A stretch of DNA of 64,000 bases. Origin: Phascolarctos cinereus (taxonomy: Eukaryota; Chordata; Mammalia; Diprotodontia; Phascolarctidae). The notes beneath the pieces were generated by a model. That model had not been told where the DNA came from. It did no database searches and saw only the letters and a program-made list of their open reading frames with translations. Shown one piece after another: positions 30,261 through 41,964 of the stretch (the first letter of the stretch is position 1; every line of letters begins with the position of its first letter). The stretch is from the NCBI RefSeq assembly GCF_002099425.1, contig NW_018344261.1:1513001-1577000 (forward strand). Reading direction: 5' to 3'. Position numbers and translations under genes: made by a program.

Positions 30261-30620
30261 TGGGCCTGAGTTTCTTCACCTATTGAAAGAGGGGTATGGA
30301 AAGAGATTTCTAAGATCCTGTCTAGTTCAGAACCCGATGGTCCTGTCATCTTGTATTACTGTTTAATGTATCTCCATCTTATATTTGTGACATTCAGCAA
30401 GTTGCTTTGCTTCCGCAGGTCTCAGTTTCCCTAGAAATAAAATGAAGAGTGGCCTTAGGGTCTTTTCTAGCTCTAAATTGACGTTCCCATGATTCTATTC
30501 CAAGGCAGATAGTTGCACTAACTGTTGTATAGTCTTAGAGAAGTATCACATGATAGTGGACCATAGGCTGGCCTTAGAGTCAAGAGTAATTGGTTCGAGT
30601 CCTGCCTTTAGCATATGTCA
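30260..30620 (+). repeat. MIR-type SINE scraps
   Basis: CAGCAAGTTGCTTTGCTTCC with GTCTCAGTTTCCCTAG (about 30,395-30,435), and GACCATAGGCTGGCCTTAG (30,560 on), are partial MIR/tRNA-SINE motifs. Confidence 0.5.
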
Positions 30621-31208
30621 GCTGATATCTCCGTCCCCCAATCAACTCCTAAGACCATATGACTCAGAATAGCTGCCCATTTGTATTATAGAGGGAGTGT
30701 CCTTACTGGGAACTCCCTATGTCAATGAAACCACAGGTATGGAGAGGAAAATCATATCCTCAGCTAAATTTTAACTCTCTCTAGGATGAGAAATTATTGT
30801 TCAAGTCACAGTTTTGATGCTTCTGGCTCAAGGCCATTTCTTTCCCTCCTCTGTTTGAAAATAATGTGTAATTGATACGTTTTGTTTTAATATTATCTTC
30901 ATTTCTGAATCTCTCCCTTCCTCCAAACAAAAAAAGGAAAAGGAAAGAAGGAAAAGAGTAGTTCAACAAAACACACTAATACATTGATCAAGTGAAATAA
31001 ACAGAATCAAGAAAATGCTAGCTGTTTTTATATGCTGTTGTTGCTATTAATCAAATAGATATTGACTATATTTTAAGTTTATTTTACTTTCTATTTTTAA
31101 AAATCATTTTAAAAGAACCAACTGAATAATATACATGATGACCACAATAACATAAAGGAAAACAACATTAAAACACATTAAGACTCTTACCAATGCGTTG
31201 ATCAATCT

Positions 31209-32014
31209 TTTTTCCTTTCTTTTTTTATTTTTATTTTATTAATTTATTTTGATGTGTTAACAATCACTTCCATAAGCTTTTGATTTTAATTTTTTCTCCC
31301 TCTCCCTGCCTCTCTCCCCAAGATGGCACACCATCTGATATAGACTATATGTATACATTCCTATTAAACATATTTTCACATTAGTGATGTTGTAAGGAAG
31401 AGTTAGAACCAATAGGAGGAACCACAAGAAAGAGAAAATAAAAACAAAACAGAAGAAAAAATGGCAAATAGTATGCTTCAATCTGCATTCAAACTCCATA
31501 GTTCTTTCTTTGGATATGGTTAGCATTTTCCATCATGAGACCTTTAGAGATGTCTTAGATCCTTGCATTGCTGAGAAGGGCTAAGTCTATCAATGTTAGT
31601 CATTGCACAACGTGGCTGTTACTGTGTACAACGTTCTCCTGGTTCTGCTCACTTCACTCAGCATCAGTCCATACAAGTCTTTCCAGGTTTTCTGAAGTCT
31701 ACCTGCTCATCATTTCTTATAGCACAATAGTATTCCATTATATTCATATACCACAACTTGTTCAGCCATTCTCCAATTGATGGGCATACTCTCAATTTCC
31801 AATTCTTTGCCACCACAAAAAGAGCTGCTATAAATATTTTTGTATATAGGGGTCCTTTTCCCATTTGTATGATCTCTTTGGGATACAGCCCTAGAAATGC
31901 TATTGCTGGATCAAAGGGTATGCACATTTTTATAGCCCTTTGGGCATAGTTCCAAATTGCTCTCCAAAATGGTTGGATCATTTCACAGCTCCACCCACAA
32001 TGCATTAGTGTTCC
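31209..32014 (-). mobile_element. L1 LINE 3' end, 5'-truncated, with target-site duplication
   Basis: The minus strand encodes the ORF2 tail (landmarks CGWSCEMIQPFWRAIW, CIPFDPAIAFLGLYP, MEYYCAIRNDEQ). A long 3' UTR then reads out to T-rich sequence at 31,210-31,250 on the plus strand. TGATCAATCTT-containing duplications flank it (31,194-31,208; 32,015-32,031). The frame is open for 118 codons, so it is relatively young. Confidence 0.92.
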
Positions 32015-32234
32015 ATGCATTGATCAATCTTGACTACACAGTGTGGGTAATGAGGCATTCCCCCTTTGCCTCAACAGAAGAGATGGACTACAGATGTGTA
32101 ATGAGGTGTCTGCTGTCAGACATGATAAATGTGTTTATCTGGCTTCACTGTAATTTTTTGTTACAGAAGAGGATTCCATTGCATGTGGAGAGTGGGAGAA
32201 ATTACTGGAAAATGACGTCTATGTTAAAAAAAAA

Positions 32235-32345
32235 GCATCAGTAAAATTTAGAAAACCGAGTCTTGGAGAAGGAAGGTCACTTGTCCAAAGTGACATGAAT
32301 GATTAGTGGCAAAACCAGGACTAGAATGCAGGTTCTAACTTAGGT
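32235..32345 (-). repeat. MIR-family SINE fragment
   Basis: GGTCACTTGTCCAAAGTGAC and CAAAACCAGGACTAGAATGC are reverse MIR motifs. Confidence 0.6.
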
Positions 32346-33140
32346 GAGATAGACCAAGTCCTAAAGGAATTAAAAGAAGATTGAAATGCTCAGGAACTAA
32401 GCAACTAGACAGGAATGGGCTATGATGGTGTAGTCTACATGAGGCCAACAACTCATTTTTGAGCTTCTGAAATCCTTTCTGAGGCACAGCTGTCTAGGAA
32501 GCCAAAGGGACTTATTCATAATCAGCAAGTGTGAGAATTGGCCAAAGATTGTATCTGGCTTCAATGCTGAATTGAAATCTTCATTAGCATTTAGCCAAAA
32601 TGTTCAAATACCAAATAACCAAGAGGCATTGAATGAATCTAGTTTAGGGAAGGCTGGGAGGGGTTGATTTACTTCCCAGCTTCAGCTTTTGGATTATCAC
32701 TGGCATCCCTTCCCTCATAACAGAGCTGGCCAGGAAACATCTCTGATGAAGGGACCTATTATTCCCCTTCAAGTCAGAGGACAGCTGGTTTTTCTGATGC
32801 CACTCTGCCTTTGCAATCCTGCCTGAGATTCAAAATTCTGAGGCTCTCTGTGTGTTTCTCAAGGGTCACCTGAGTCAAGTAAAAATGTCAGACTTTCCTG
32901 GACAGCCCGAATCCCTTCCTGTTCATATTATTTGCACCTCAGACTCCAGCCAATTTCTAGTGCTAACTAAAGTCTGAAGTGATGAGTTTCTATCTGTGAG
33001 CAGAACATACAACAAATGTTCTTCTAAAATCATGCATTTAAAGAGCTTATTTAATTGTAAGAAGCGCCAGTACCACCATGCAGTAGTTCACATAGAAAAT
33101 GGTCTTTTTGTAATATTGGAAATTTCCCTAGAGCTGGGAT
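32346..33140. other. Apparently single-copy, nothing recognised
   Basis: No coding, RNA or repeat signal that I can support. Confidence 0.4.
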
Positions 33141-33144
33141 CCTG

Positions 33145-33390
33145 GGCTTAATAATAATAGTTTGCATTTTGGCATTTAAAGGCAAAACAAAGTACTTTCC
33201 ATGTATCAACACCATGGAATTGCAAGTATAATGATGATGATGATGATGACATAATCCCCATTTTTTAACTAAGAGGTTCAGTTATGCTTAGAGACATCCC
33301 CTAAACTAATGCCACGCAGCTCAAGTATCTGATCTGCTAGCCAAACTCAGATCTTCTCACTCCAAGACCAGCTCTCATTCACCTATAATA
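33145..33390 (-). repeat. MIR-family SINE with internal (ATG)n
   Basis: AATAATAGTTTGCATTTTGG, then GATGATGATGATGATGAC (33,232-33,249) and CCCCATTTTTTAACTAAGAG, fit a MIR interrupted by a small triplet repeat. Confidence 0.6.
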
Positions 33391-33599
33391 TAATAACATT
33401 TCATATTATTATCATTTAAGATACTCTTCTCATGAACTGTGAATTTTATGACATAATGCATCCTGTTCGATTGTCTTTGACTGGGACACTAGGCGAAGCC
33501 TAGTTCTCTAGAGGAAAGCTTTCCAAAAGTTTATAGGAGAGGCAAATGCCAGTCCATTGTCCCATTTGAGGGAATTATTGGAGCCAGGAAGAAGGTAGG

Positions 33600-33710
33600 T
33601 AAGTTGTTTCCCCACCTCTGCACCTGAGTTTCCTCATTAAAAAAAAAAAGTGGGGGGGAGGTGGTCTGGAACTGGATAAGATGATCTCTGAAGTCTTTCC
33701 AATTCTATAC
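33600..33710 (+). repeat. MIR-type 3' fragment
   Basis: CCTGAGTTTCCTCATTAAAA, then GAACTGGATAAGATGATCTC. Confidence 0.6.
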
Positions 33711-34164
33711 CTGGGAATATCTATTAGCCACACTTACTCGCTCAAGTATCCTACAATGCTCACTGTTCCTTTTGCAATTCCCACTTCCCAAGGGAGAATG
33801 CTTTGGCAAAGATTTCACCAGCCAGAGGCTACAACTAAATGGTTCTTTATCCCAAATGAGAGAACTCATATTCCCTCCTTCCACTTTTTCAGGGGCAGAA
33901 TTCAGAAAGAGGCTGAAGTAGATTTCTGTCGCTTTCATTGCCTTACAGGAAATGTTGCTATATACGAAATGGTGCCTGAGTGAGAAAACCAAGAGAAACA
34001 TTGTCTTTTTCTACCTCTTCTGTAAAGCTTGCCTTGATGAATTCAGCTTATACTGAACTCTGTCCCTTCTCCAACTCCTATGGTGCTCAATTAACTCTTT
34101 AAAAAATACTGTCCTTTATTTTTTTTCTAATTGTGTTTTTGTTGATTGATGGAGTTTAATTATG

Positions 34165-34950
34165 AAATAATAGAATTTAGCAACGGAGGGGCCTGTGGAG
34201 GTCACCTAGTCAGACATCTATATGCTTTGGATTAGGAAATAGGCCCCTAAGGTTTAAATGGCTTGCCTAAAGTCACACAGCATGTCACCATCAGATTATT
34301 ACACATCTCCTGACACAATCCAAGTGCACCATCTTGTTACTTATATTTCAAGCGTCAAATAAGTCTCATCTGTCTAATCAGACTTTAAACTCTGCATAGC
34401 CAGGAAAGAAGTATTCCGGTGTCTAATTTCATTATTAGCATGTATCATATAAGGACAAAATCATAAAAGAGGCATAAGGATATGTTCTAAGATACAACTT
34501 CCCCTTCCCCTCCCATTACTGAGGGAGACACTGTACTTTCAGTACCTTTGGTCGGGACTCCTTATTGCCTCAGCTACCAGGCCAACTTCATTAAAAGGAA
34601 CTTCATTCCTAAATCGGTCATTAATCAAGGGGTCATTGTATGTATATAATGGAAGGAATATTGAATTCAGAATCAGAATACCGGAGCTTAAGTACTGCCT
34701 TTACCACTTTGAGCTCCGCAAATCATTTAGTTCAGTAACAACAACAGCCAGCAGAGCACTTTAAAGTTTTCGAAGTAAGTACTTTATAAATATTACCTCA
34801 TTTCTTCCTCACAACAACCCTGAGAGATAAGTACTATTATTTTCCCCCTTTGACAGATAAGGAAACTGAGGCAGAAACCAGCTAAGTGACTTGCCCAGAG
34901 TCACACAGGAAGAATAAGGCATGATTTGAACTCAATCTTCCTAATTAATT
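34165..34950. repeat. Cluster of three MIR-type fragments
   Basis: Reverse piece with TGGCTTGCCTAAAGTCACAC (34,165-34,310); forward head with TATTGAATTCAGAATCAG (34,640-34,735); reverse piece with CTCACAACAACCCTGAGAG, GATAAGGAAACTGAGGCAG and GACTTGCCCAGAGTCACACA (34,738-34,950). Confidence 0.75.
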
Positions 34951-34954
34951 TCAA

Positions 34955-35217
34955 GGCAGCTAGATGGCGTGATGGATAGAGTGCCAGGCCTGAAATTAGG
35001 AAGACTCATCTTCCTGAGTTCAAATCCAGCCTCAGACACTTACTAGCTATATGACCCTGGGCAAGTCACTTCACCCTGTTTGCCTCAGTTGCCTCATCTG
35101 TAAAATGAGCTGCAGCAGGAAATGGCAAACCACTCCAGTATCTTTGCCAAGAAAACCCCAAATGTGGTTGCAAAGAATTAGACATGACTGAAACAACTGA
35201 ACAACACTATCTCCACT
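34955..35217 (+). mobile_element. MAR1-like CORE-SINE with BovB-like tail
   Basis: tRNA-like head GGCAGCTAGATGGCGTGATG, middle CTCAGTTGCCTCATCTGTAA, then GGCAAACCACTCCAGTATC and the terminal AATTAGACATGACTGAAACA. This tail resembles that of BovB/RTE LINEs and is typical of marsupial MAR1 SINEs. Confidence 0.82.
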
Positions 35218-35499
35218 ATGTCCCCTTGCTTCTTTAGAGTTCATCTGCTGAAAAGCCAATAATACTTCTTATGTCACAGGACTGTAGGGATCAAGTGAGA
35301 TAATGTAGCTAAATTCATTGTAACCTAAAAGCACTATATCAATATGTTCCTATGACTTTGATGAGGTAATATATGTAAAAGTGACTTACAAATGTTAAAG
35401 CATAATGTTAGTTATTATTAGTAATAAATATGTTACAATTATTATACCTTTTCACAGCATGTAATACAACACCAGGCACATAGTAGGTGTACAAAAATG

Positions 35500-36082
35500 G
35501 TTGGTTTTAAAAAAGAATTAATTATTTTTATTTTTCAAGTAACAACTATATTTAATTAATCTATCCCTCCTACTATCTTCCTACTCTCCTCCACTGAGCA
35601 AAAAAAAGGAAAAAAGAAACTTTCCATGTATAGCTGCACAGTCTGGCAAAACAAATTTCCACCTTAACTATATCCAAAAACATATTCCTTTCTGAATTTT
35701 AAGTTCATCACCTTTCTGTCAGGAGGTGAGTAGTATAATTCATCTTCATTCTTTTGAATTTATGGCTTTCACTGCACTGATCAGAGTTCTAAAATCTTTC
35801 AAGGTTGTTTGTCTCTATAATATTATTATTGCATAAATAGTAATTTATTATAATGTCACTTTGTTTTGAATCAGTTCATAGAGGTCTTCAGTTTCCTCTG
35901 AAATTATACATCTTGAAAATTTAATATGGCATAATAATATTACATCATTTAGATATAATAATTTATTTAGCCATTCCAAAATAGGGCACCCTCTTAATTT
36001 CCAGTTTGGGTTGTTCTAAATATTTTTGTACATATAAACCCTTTTCTTCTTTCTCTGATTTCTTTGGGGTGTGGGCTAATAG
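35500..36082 (-). mobile_element. Old L1 LINE fragment, first half
   Basis: Contains the diverged L1 string TAGCCATTCCAAAATAGGGC and AAATATTTTTGTACATATAA in antisense. The same element resumes at 37,706 after an inserted block. Confidence 0.7.
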
Positions 36083-36348
36083 TATAGCTGGCTCATAGGG
36101 CCATCTCTAGTCATCCTGATCTATATCTCACCACTGTACCCAAATAGCTCTGGAGGAGAGGGTGAGGCGGGTGACTCTCAGCAGCTCCCCCTCACTTAAA
36201 TCCAATTAACTTGCATGTCATGGCATCACCTCCCTGACGTCATGGTCTTCTTCTTGAATAAGGGACAAACAAGAACCTCTATAAGTAGAAAATAGGAGCT
36301 GCCCCACTGGGGACCCAACTGGAACTGGTCAGTTGGGCAGCACAGCTC

Positions 36349-36405
36349 TTCCTTCCTTCCTTCCTTTCTTTCCTTCCTTTCTTTCTTTCCTTCTTTCTTT
36401 ATTCC
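36349..36405. repeat. (TTCC)n/(CTTT)n microsatellite
   Basis: Pyrimidine-rich tetranucleotide run. Confidence 0.95.
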
Positions 36406-36727
36406 CATTCCCTCTGTCCACATAGGGTATTATACCCTTACCTGCAGGTGCTCTTGCCAGAAGAATGTCAATTTTGATCCCTGAAACTAATTTTTTTCTC
36501 TTAAGGACTCTGCCTTAAAGCCAAATCAATTGGGCTCTCATTGATTGGCCAACAATAGGTCCTAGACCAAGCCCCACTTGGTCATTATTTGATCCCTGAT
36601 TGTCTCAGAGTGAACTTAAATAGCAATTGTTTCTGTTTCCGGCCAGAAACCTTGAGAGTCTTCCCCTCCCAGATTGATTTTTTTTTGGACTAAGTAAAGA
36701 GGCCGTTCATTTTCCGCCTCATTTCTT

Positions 36728-37407
36728 TTTTTCTCTTTTTTTATTAATTTATTTTGATGTATCAACAATCACTTTCACAAGCTTTTGAGTTTTACATTTT
36801 TCTTCCCCTCCTTCCCCACTTCCCTTCCCAAGACAGCTTGCAATCTGATATAGGCTATACTCCTATTAAACGTATTTTCACATTAGTGATGTTGTAAGGA
36901 AGAATTAGAACCAATAGGAAGAACCACAAGAAAGAGGAAATGAAACAAAACAAAACAGAAGAAAAAAATAGCAAATAGTATGCTTCAATCTGCATTCAAA
37001 CTCCATAGTTCTTTCTTTGGATGTGGATAGCATTTTCCATCATGAGACCTTTGGAGATGTCTTAGATCCTTGCATTGCTAAGAAGGGCTAAGTCTATCAT
37101 CGTTAGTCATTGCATAACATGGCTGTTACTGTGTACAACGCTCTCCTGGTTCTGCTCACTTTGCTCCGCATCAGTCCACACAAGTCTTTCCAGGTTTTTC
37201 TGAAGTCTGCCCTGCTCATCATCTCTTATAGCACAATAGTATTCCATTACATTCATATACCATAACTGTTCAGCCATGCCCCAATTGATAGGCATTCCCT
37301 CAGTTTCCAATTCTTTGTCACCACAAATAGAGCTGCTATAAATATTTTTGTACTTGTAGGTCCTTTTCCCATTTGTATGATCTCTTTGGGATACAGCCCT
37401 AGAATCT
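36728..37407 (-). mobile_element. L1 LINE 3' end, 5'-truncated, with target-site duplication
   Basis: Same family as 31,209-32,014 (3' UTR nearly alike; minus-strand motif MEYYCAIRDDEQ). GCCTCATTTCTT and GCCTAATTTCTT flank it (36,716-36,727; 37,408-37,419). It inserted into the composite block. Confidence 0.9.
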
Positions 37408-37705
37408 GCCTAATTTCTTACCTAGCCTTAATCACTGAATGGGTATTGCCTCAGTCAGATTGATACCTGGGAAAGACCTTAGCTTAAAAAGGCCAAGGTC
37501 TCCCACTGCATCCAGGGCCATCTCCAGACATCCTGATCTATATCTAGCCACAGGACCCAGATGACTCCAGAGGAGAAAGTGAGGCTGGTGTCTTCAAATA
37601 GCCTTCCCTTACTTAAATCCAATTCACTTGTAAGTCATGGCATCACCTGCCTGATGTCATGGTCTTCTTTAAGAATGAAGGACAAACAATAACATAGCTG
37701 GCTCA

Positions 37706-38635
37706 AAAGGCATGCACATTTGATAACTTTCTGGGCATTATTCCAAATTGCATTCTAGAATGACTGGAACAATTCACAGCTCCACTAACTATGCTTTAGT
37801 GTTTTCCCACAGACTCACCAATGTTTATCATTTTTCTTTTTTGTTAGCTTTGCCAATCTGATATCATAAAGTATAACTTAAAATTTTATTTAGTTTGCAT
37901 TTCTCTGATTATTGGTGATTTAGAGCACTTTTCATTGTTGATAATTTGGATTTCTTCATTTGAAAGTTCATATATATTAACCATTTATCTTTAGGGAAAT
38001 GACTGGTATTCTCATAAATTTGAATCCGTTCCTTATATAGCTTGGAAATAAGACTTTGTTGAAAAGATCTTTCCCTATTTGCCTTCTAGTTTTTGTTATA
38101 TTAGTTTTGTTTGTGTAAAACCTTTTTAACTTTATAAAATCAAAATTATCTATTTTATCTTGTGTGATTATCCTCCTATCACTTGTTTCATTATGAACTA
38201 TTTCCCTCTCTATAAATCTGAAAGGTAATTTCTTCCTTGCTTCTCAAATTTGCTTATGCAAATATCTAGGTCATGTATTGATTTGGAGTTTATTTTGGTG
38301 TATAGTGTGAGGTGCTGGTCTAAACCAAATTTCTGCCAGACTGCTGTTCAGTTTTCCCAGCAGTTTTTGTCAAATAGTGAGTCCTTGCTCTTATAACTGT
38401 CATCCTTAGGTTTATTAAACACTGTTTTTGTGTTTTCTTCTGTAAATTGTGTATTAATCCACTGATAAATCTCTCTCCCTGCCCCCCCCATACAAAATCA
38501 TTTTAACGATCACCGATTTGTAGTAAAATTTGAGATCTGGTACTGAGAGATTCCTTTTCTACTCATTTTTTTTTCATCATTATACCTGAGACTCCTGACT
38601 TTTTTGGTCTTCCATGTAAATTTTATTATTATTTT
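37706..38635 (-). mobile_element. Old L1 LINE fragment, second half
   Basis: It continues the element of 35,500-36,082. Antisense ORF2 landmarks include TTTGCATTTCTCTGATTATT and TCTGCCAGACTGCTGTTCAG with CCAGCAGTTTTTGTCAAATA. Confidence 0.78.
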
Positions 38636-38674
38636 TTCTTGGTCTATAAAATAATTATAAGAAGATAGAAGAAT

Positions 38675-38865
38675 GTGTAAGAACATAGGATCATATATTA
38701 GAGCTCAAAGAAACTTTAGAATTATTTAGTTCAGCTGTCTCATTTTACACTTAAGGAAGCTAAGGCCAAAGAAGTGACTTGCCCAAGGTCACACAAATGG
38801 TGAATGAGATAACTAGGATTCAAACCCAGGCTCTCTGACTCTAAATCCAGCACTATATTCCTCCA
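38675..38865 (-). repeat. MIR-family SINE
   Basis: GTGACTTGCCCAAGGTCACA and TTCAAACCCAGGCTCTCTGA. Confidence 0.8.
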
Positions 38866-38899
38866 AAGGGAAACAGTTGCCACATATCTGCTGGAATCT

Positions 38900-39165
38900 A
38901 ATTGTTTTTGTTGTTGTGTTGTTTCAGCCATATCCCACTCTCCATGATGCCATTTGGGGTTTTCTTGGCAAAGGTACTGGAGTGGTTTGCCATTTCCTTC
39001 TTCTGCTCATTTTACAGGTGAGGAAACTGAGGCAAACAGGATGAAGTGACTTGCCTGGAGTCACATAGTTAGTAAGTGTCTGAGGCTGGATTTGAACTCA
39101 GGAAGATGAGTCTTCTTGACTGCAGGCCCAGCGCTTTATCCACTGTGCCACCTAGCCGCTGGCAT
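38900..39165 (-). mobile_element. MAR1-like CORE-SINE with BovB-like tail
   Basis: Reverse copy: GGGGTTTTCTTGGCAAAGGT, GTGGTTTGCCATTTCCTTC, GGTGAGGAAACTGAGGCAAA, ending CTGTGCCACCTAGC. Confidence 0.85.
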
Positions 39166-39169
39166 ATTT

Positions 39170-41340
39170 AAATATACCTTATTTCATTGGGAACAACCTC
39201 CAGATCACAGTAAGGGGTGGGATGGGGAGTGGGAAGGAGGAGGAGGTAAGTAAATATGTTCTTCCTTTGCTTCTTTATTTCTGGGATTCCTTTTTTAAAA
39301 CTTCTTTAAATGTCTCTTGGGTCTTGGTCTTCAATAGGAGATTGTTGTGTTCTAAGAGCTTTTCTCTCGACCGAGGGTAGAAAGGGTAGAGACCATCATC
39401 AAAGTCTATTTCCAAATCCCCCAAGCTTTTAAGTCACTCTGTTCCTCAGTCTCTGCTCAAAGGGAAAAATAACATAGAGATTTATTTCCTCATTCGAAAA
39501 TGTGTTTATTTGTTTATTCACCCTCAAGAGGCCCCTCCTGCTCTCCTGCAGTATTCTGATTTTGACCCAACTGCTGGAACCAGCTTCCTGTCCAACTTTG
39601 TAAGCCTGGTAACCTCTTGAACCCAGTGCTTTGATCGTCATTCTTAGAAGCTCTTCCCAAGTTAGACTTGGTCCAAGATCCAAGCATTTTGTTTGTCTTG
39701 TGTAAAATAAGTTTGCCTTTATCACAAATAATTTATAAAGGGTACTAAATATACACATTAAGAGCCACTAACTAGTCCAACTGTTCAATAAGCAAGCAAT
39801 TAAAGGATATCCGCCAAAGAAAGCTCACAGATCACTCTGAGTCTTATCCACTCAGTGTTTGCATACAGTGTCCAGGATTTCTTACCTGCAGCTTTGTAAT
39901 AGTTCTGTAATTATTTCATGTGTATGTTTTGTTTTATTCCATCTAGATGATAAAAACTCCTCGAGGGAAAGAGTCTAGCTTTCCTATTCCTCTATGACAA
40001 ACATTCAGTATAGTGTCATGCACAGGTTAATGGCTTACTAAAGCTTAAAAACGTAAAGGAATGCCTTTAAAAGTAACTACCGATACTTAGGGTTATTAAA
40101 AGAAACATTTCCTTTGGTATAGAGCTATATCAAACATTCACTTTGGCATTTAGCTATATAAGTTACTATACAGCAGGTCCAGCATGAGGAGCTCTGGGTT
40201 ATCATAGTTAAGGTTTAGTCTTGGAGGCAAGCACCCTCAATCATGCTTTGTTTTGCCCCTATGCACAGTTTCTCTTGGGAAATCTTAGAATATATAACGC
40301 TCTATAATATCTATACAACTGTAGTATCAATGTCTTCACAGATGTATATCTGTGAAAGGGAAAGTGTATCCAGCTCCCATAAAAAATATTATGGGTAACA
40401 ATGCCTAGGACAGCCAGTATTTTATCCCATAGAAAATATAGAAAACACATAAAAGATCCATAGTAGCCTATAAACAGTTGATAAATTCTCCTCCCTCTCC
40501 AGGGAGTTCCACTTTCTTCCAGGGCCTATATAGTGCAGCACACTCAAAGAACTACCTTGTGGTTTGGACTCCCCTCCTTAGGGAAACAAGTGAAGTAGCT
40601 AGGGGAGAAGCCCTCCCAGCCCCCAAGCTCTGCTACCACTGCAACCACCACACACATTTAAATGAGTCCCACTTTCACTGCAGACACCCATAAAGGGATC
40701 CATCCTTACAGCACCAAGGTCTGAGAATCCCCCAAAACAAAAACAACTACGGGGTTGCCAGACGGGTGACTCCCTTTACGTTAGATCTGGCCTACCTGAA
40801 TAACTCGTTAAGATTGGAGAGTACAGGCCACTAGGTCTTTTTCTCCCTCAGATCATGATTTAGTCTCTTGTTGCCTATTCCTGCTCCGCGGACCATGTAA
40901 ATAATTCTCTTTCAGAGGAGGCCCAGGAATTCTCCCTTCTGGACTCTATGATGCTATTTTTCTTCAAGAGGTTGGGACTGTTCTGGAACTCCCATTATCT
41001 CTCTAGAACGCAGGACTTCTGTACTCATGAACTTGCTGCCCAGGAACTCCCCTTCCTCTTTCCAGAAGGCTGGATCCCAGAACTTGGGATTTTCTTCTCG
41101 GGTCACAGGAAATTCTGATATGTCTCTGTCGCAAGGCAGCCATTAGTGTCTCCCAGAGTGAGCAAAGGACATACTGGGAACCAGTTGTACTGTTAGCTCT
41201 GCTAACCTCTGGATCTGACTGAAAAGAGGTATAAGGCAAGAGAGCGATTTTGCAAAGGACCTGCCTTTTTGATAGTGCAGAACAAAGATCCTGGCTCCAA
41301 ACCACAACAGTCTGAGCCAAACAACTTATCGGATTTAGAG
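39170..41340. other. Mostly single-copy upstream sequence
   Basis: A weak L2-like 3' scrap lies at about 39,940-40,040 (TTCAGTATAGTGTCATGCAC). Otherwise nothing is recognised. Open frames up to about 109 codons show no domain. Confidence 0.45.
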
Positions 41341-41344
41341 ACTG

Positions 41345-41530
41345 TGAGGTGGCCTATTTAGATAGTGTGCCAGACTTAGGGATCAGGAGAGATCTGAGTT
41401 CAAATCCTGCCTCAAGACACTTAGTATATAATTCTGGGCAGGTTATTTAATCTTCTTTAGCCTTCATTTCCTTGTCTATAAAATGGGGATAATAATAGCA
41501 CCTACATCACAGGGTTGTTGTAAGGAAGCA
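41345..41530 (+). repeat. MIR-family SINE
   Basis: GAGTTCAAATCCTGCCTCAA, TTCTATAAAATGG-type core (TTGTCTATAAAATGGGG) and CATCACAGGGTTGTTGTAAG. Confidence 0.8.
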
Positions 41531-41818
41531 CCTCAATTGATCCATAACAGACTAAGCCAATCATTTCATCCGTTATTTAGTAAGTTGTAATCAGGCAAAA
41601 ACAATGGCTTACCAACCTGCTAAATCATCCATTTGATCAGAGGACTAAGCCAATCAGTCCCCTATAAAGTCATCTTAATAACACACGTTCATGATTGACA
41701 AAGTGCTTTCCTTATCTGTGCGGTACAAGAGGCAGTACAACTATAATTAAAGAGGAGGTACAAAGAACCCTTGCCCAGAGTTATAGCACTAGCATCAGTG
41801 CCAGGGCTGTTCTTATTT

Positions 41819-41960
41819 ATTTATTTTGGTGAGGCAGTTGGGGTGAAGTGATTCACCCAGAGTCACACAGCTAGTGAGTTATGTGTCTGAGGCTGGAATT
41901 GAACTCAGGTCCTCCTGACTGCAGGGCCAGTGCTCTATCCACTGCACCACCTAGCTGCCC
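41819..41960 (-). mobile_element. Marsupial tRNA-headed SINE
   Basis: Reverse copy ending CACCACCTAGCTGCCC. CAGGGCTGTTCTTATTT and CAGGGCTATTCTTATTT flank it (from 41,802 and from 41,961). Confidence 0.9.
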
Positions 41961-41964
41961 CAGG

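Larger units (their letters stand above)
36096..37692. mobile_element. Nested composite retroposon block with terminal direct repeats
   Basis: A unit of about 180 bp occurs at both ends in the same direction (about 36,097-36,276 and 37,515-37,692; shared GGGCCATCTC, CATCCTGATCTATATCT, GTCATGGCATCACCT, GTCATGGTCTTCTT, GGACAAACAA). ATAGCTGGCTCA flanks the whole block (36,084-36,095; 37,694-37,705) inside an old L1. The inside holds unknown sequence, a TTCC/CTTT repeat and a young L1 3' end. The simplest reading is one non-autonomous element that inserted into the tail of another. The unit's tail matches that of the LINE fragment at 46,330. Confidence 0.6.

Noticed and set aside
36096-37692. Idea that the block is an LTR retrotransposon because of its terminal direct repeats
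   Set aside because: The end units lack LTR-type ends and share a LINE-type 3' tail; two nested retroposon insertions fit better.
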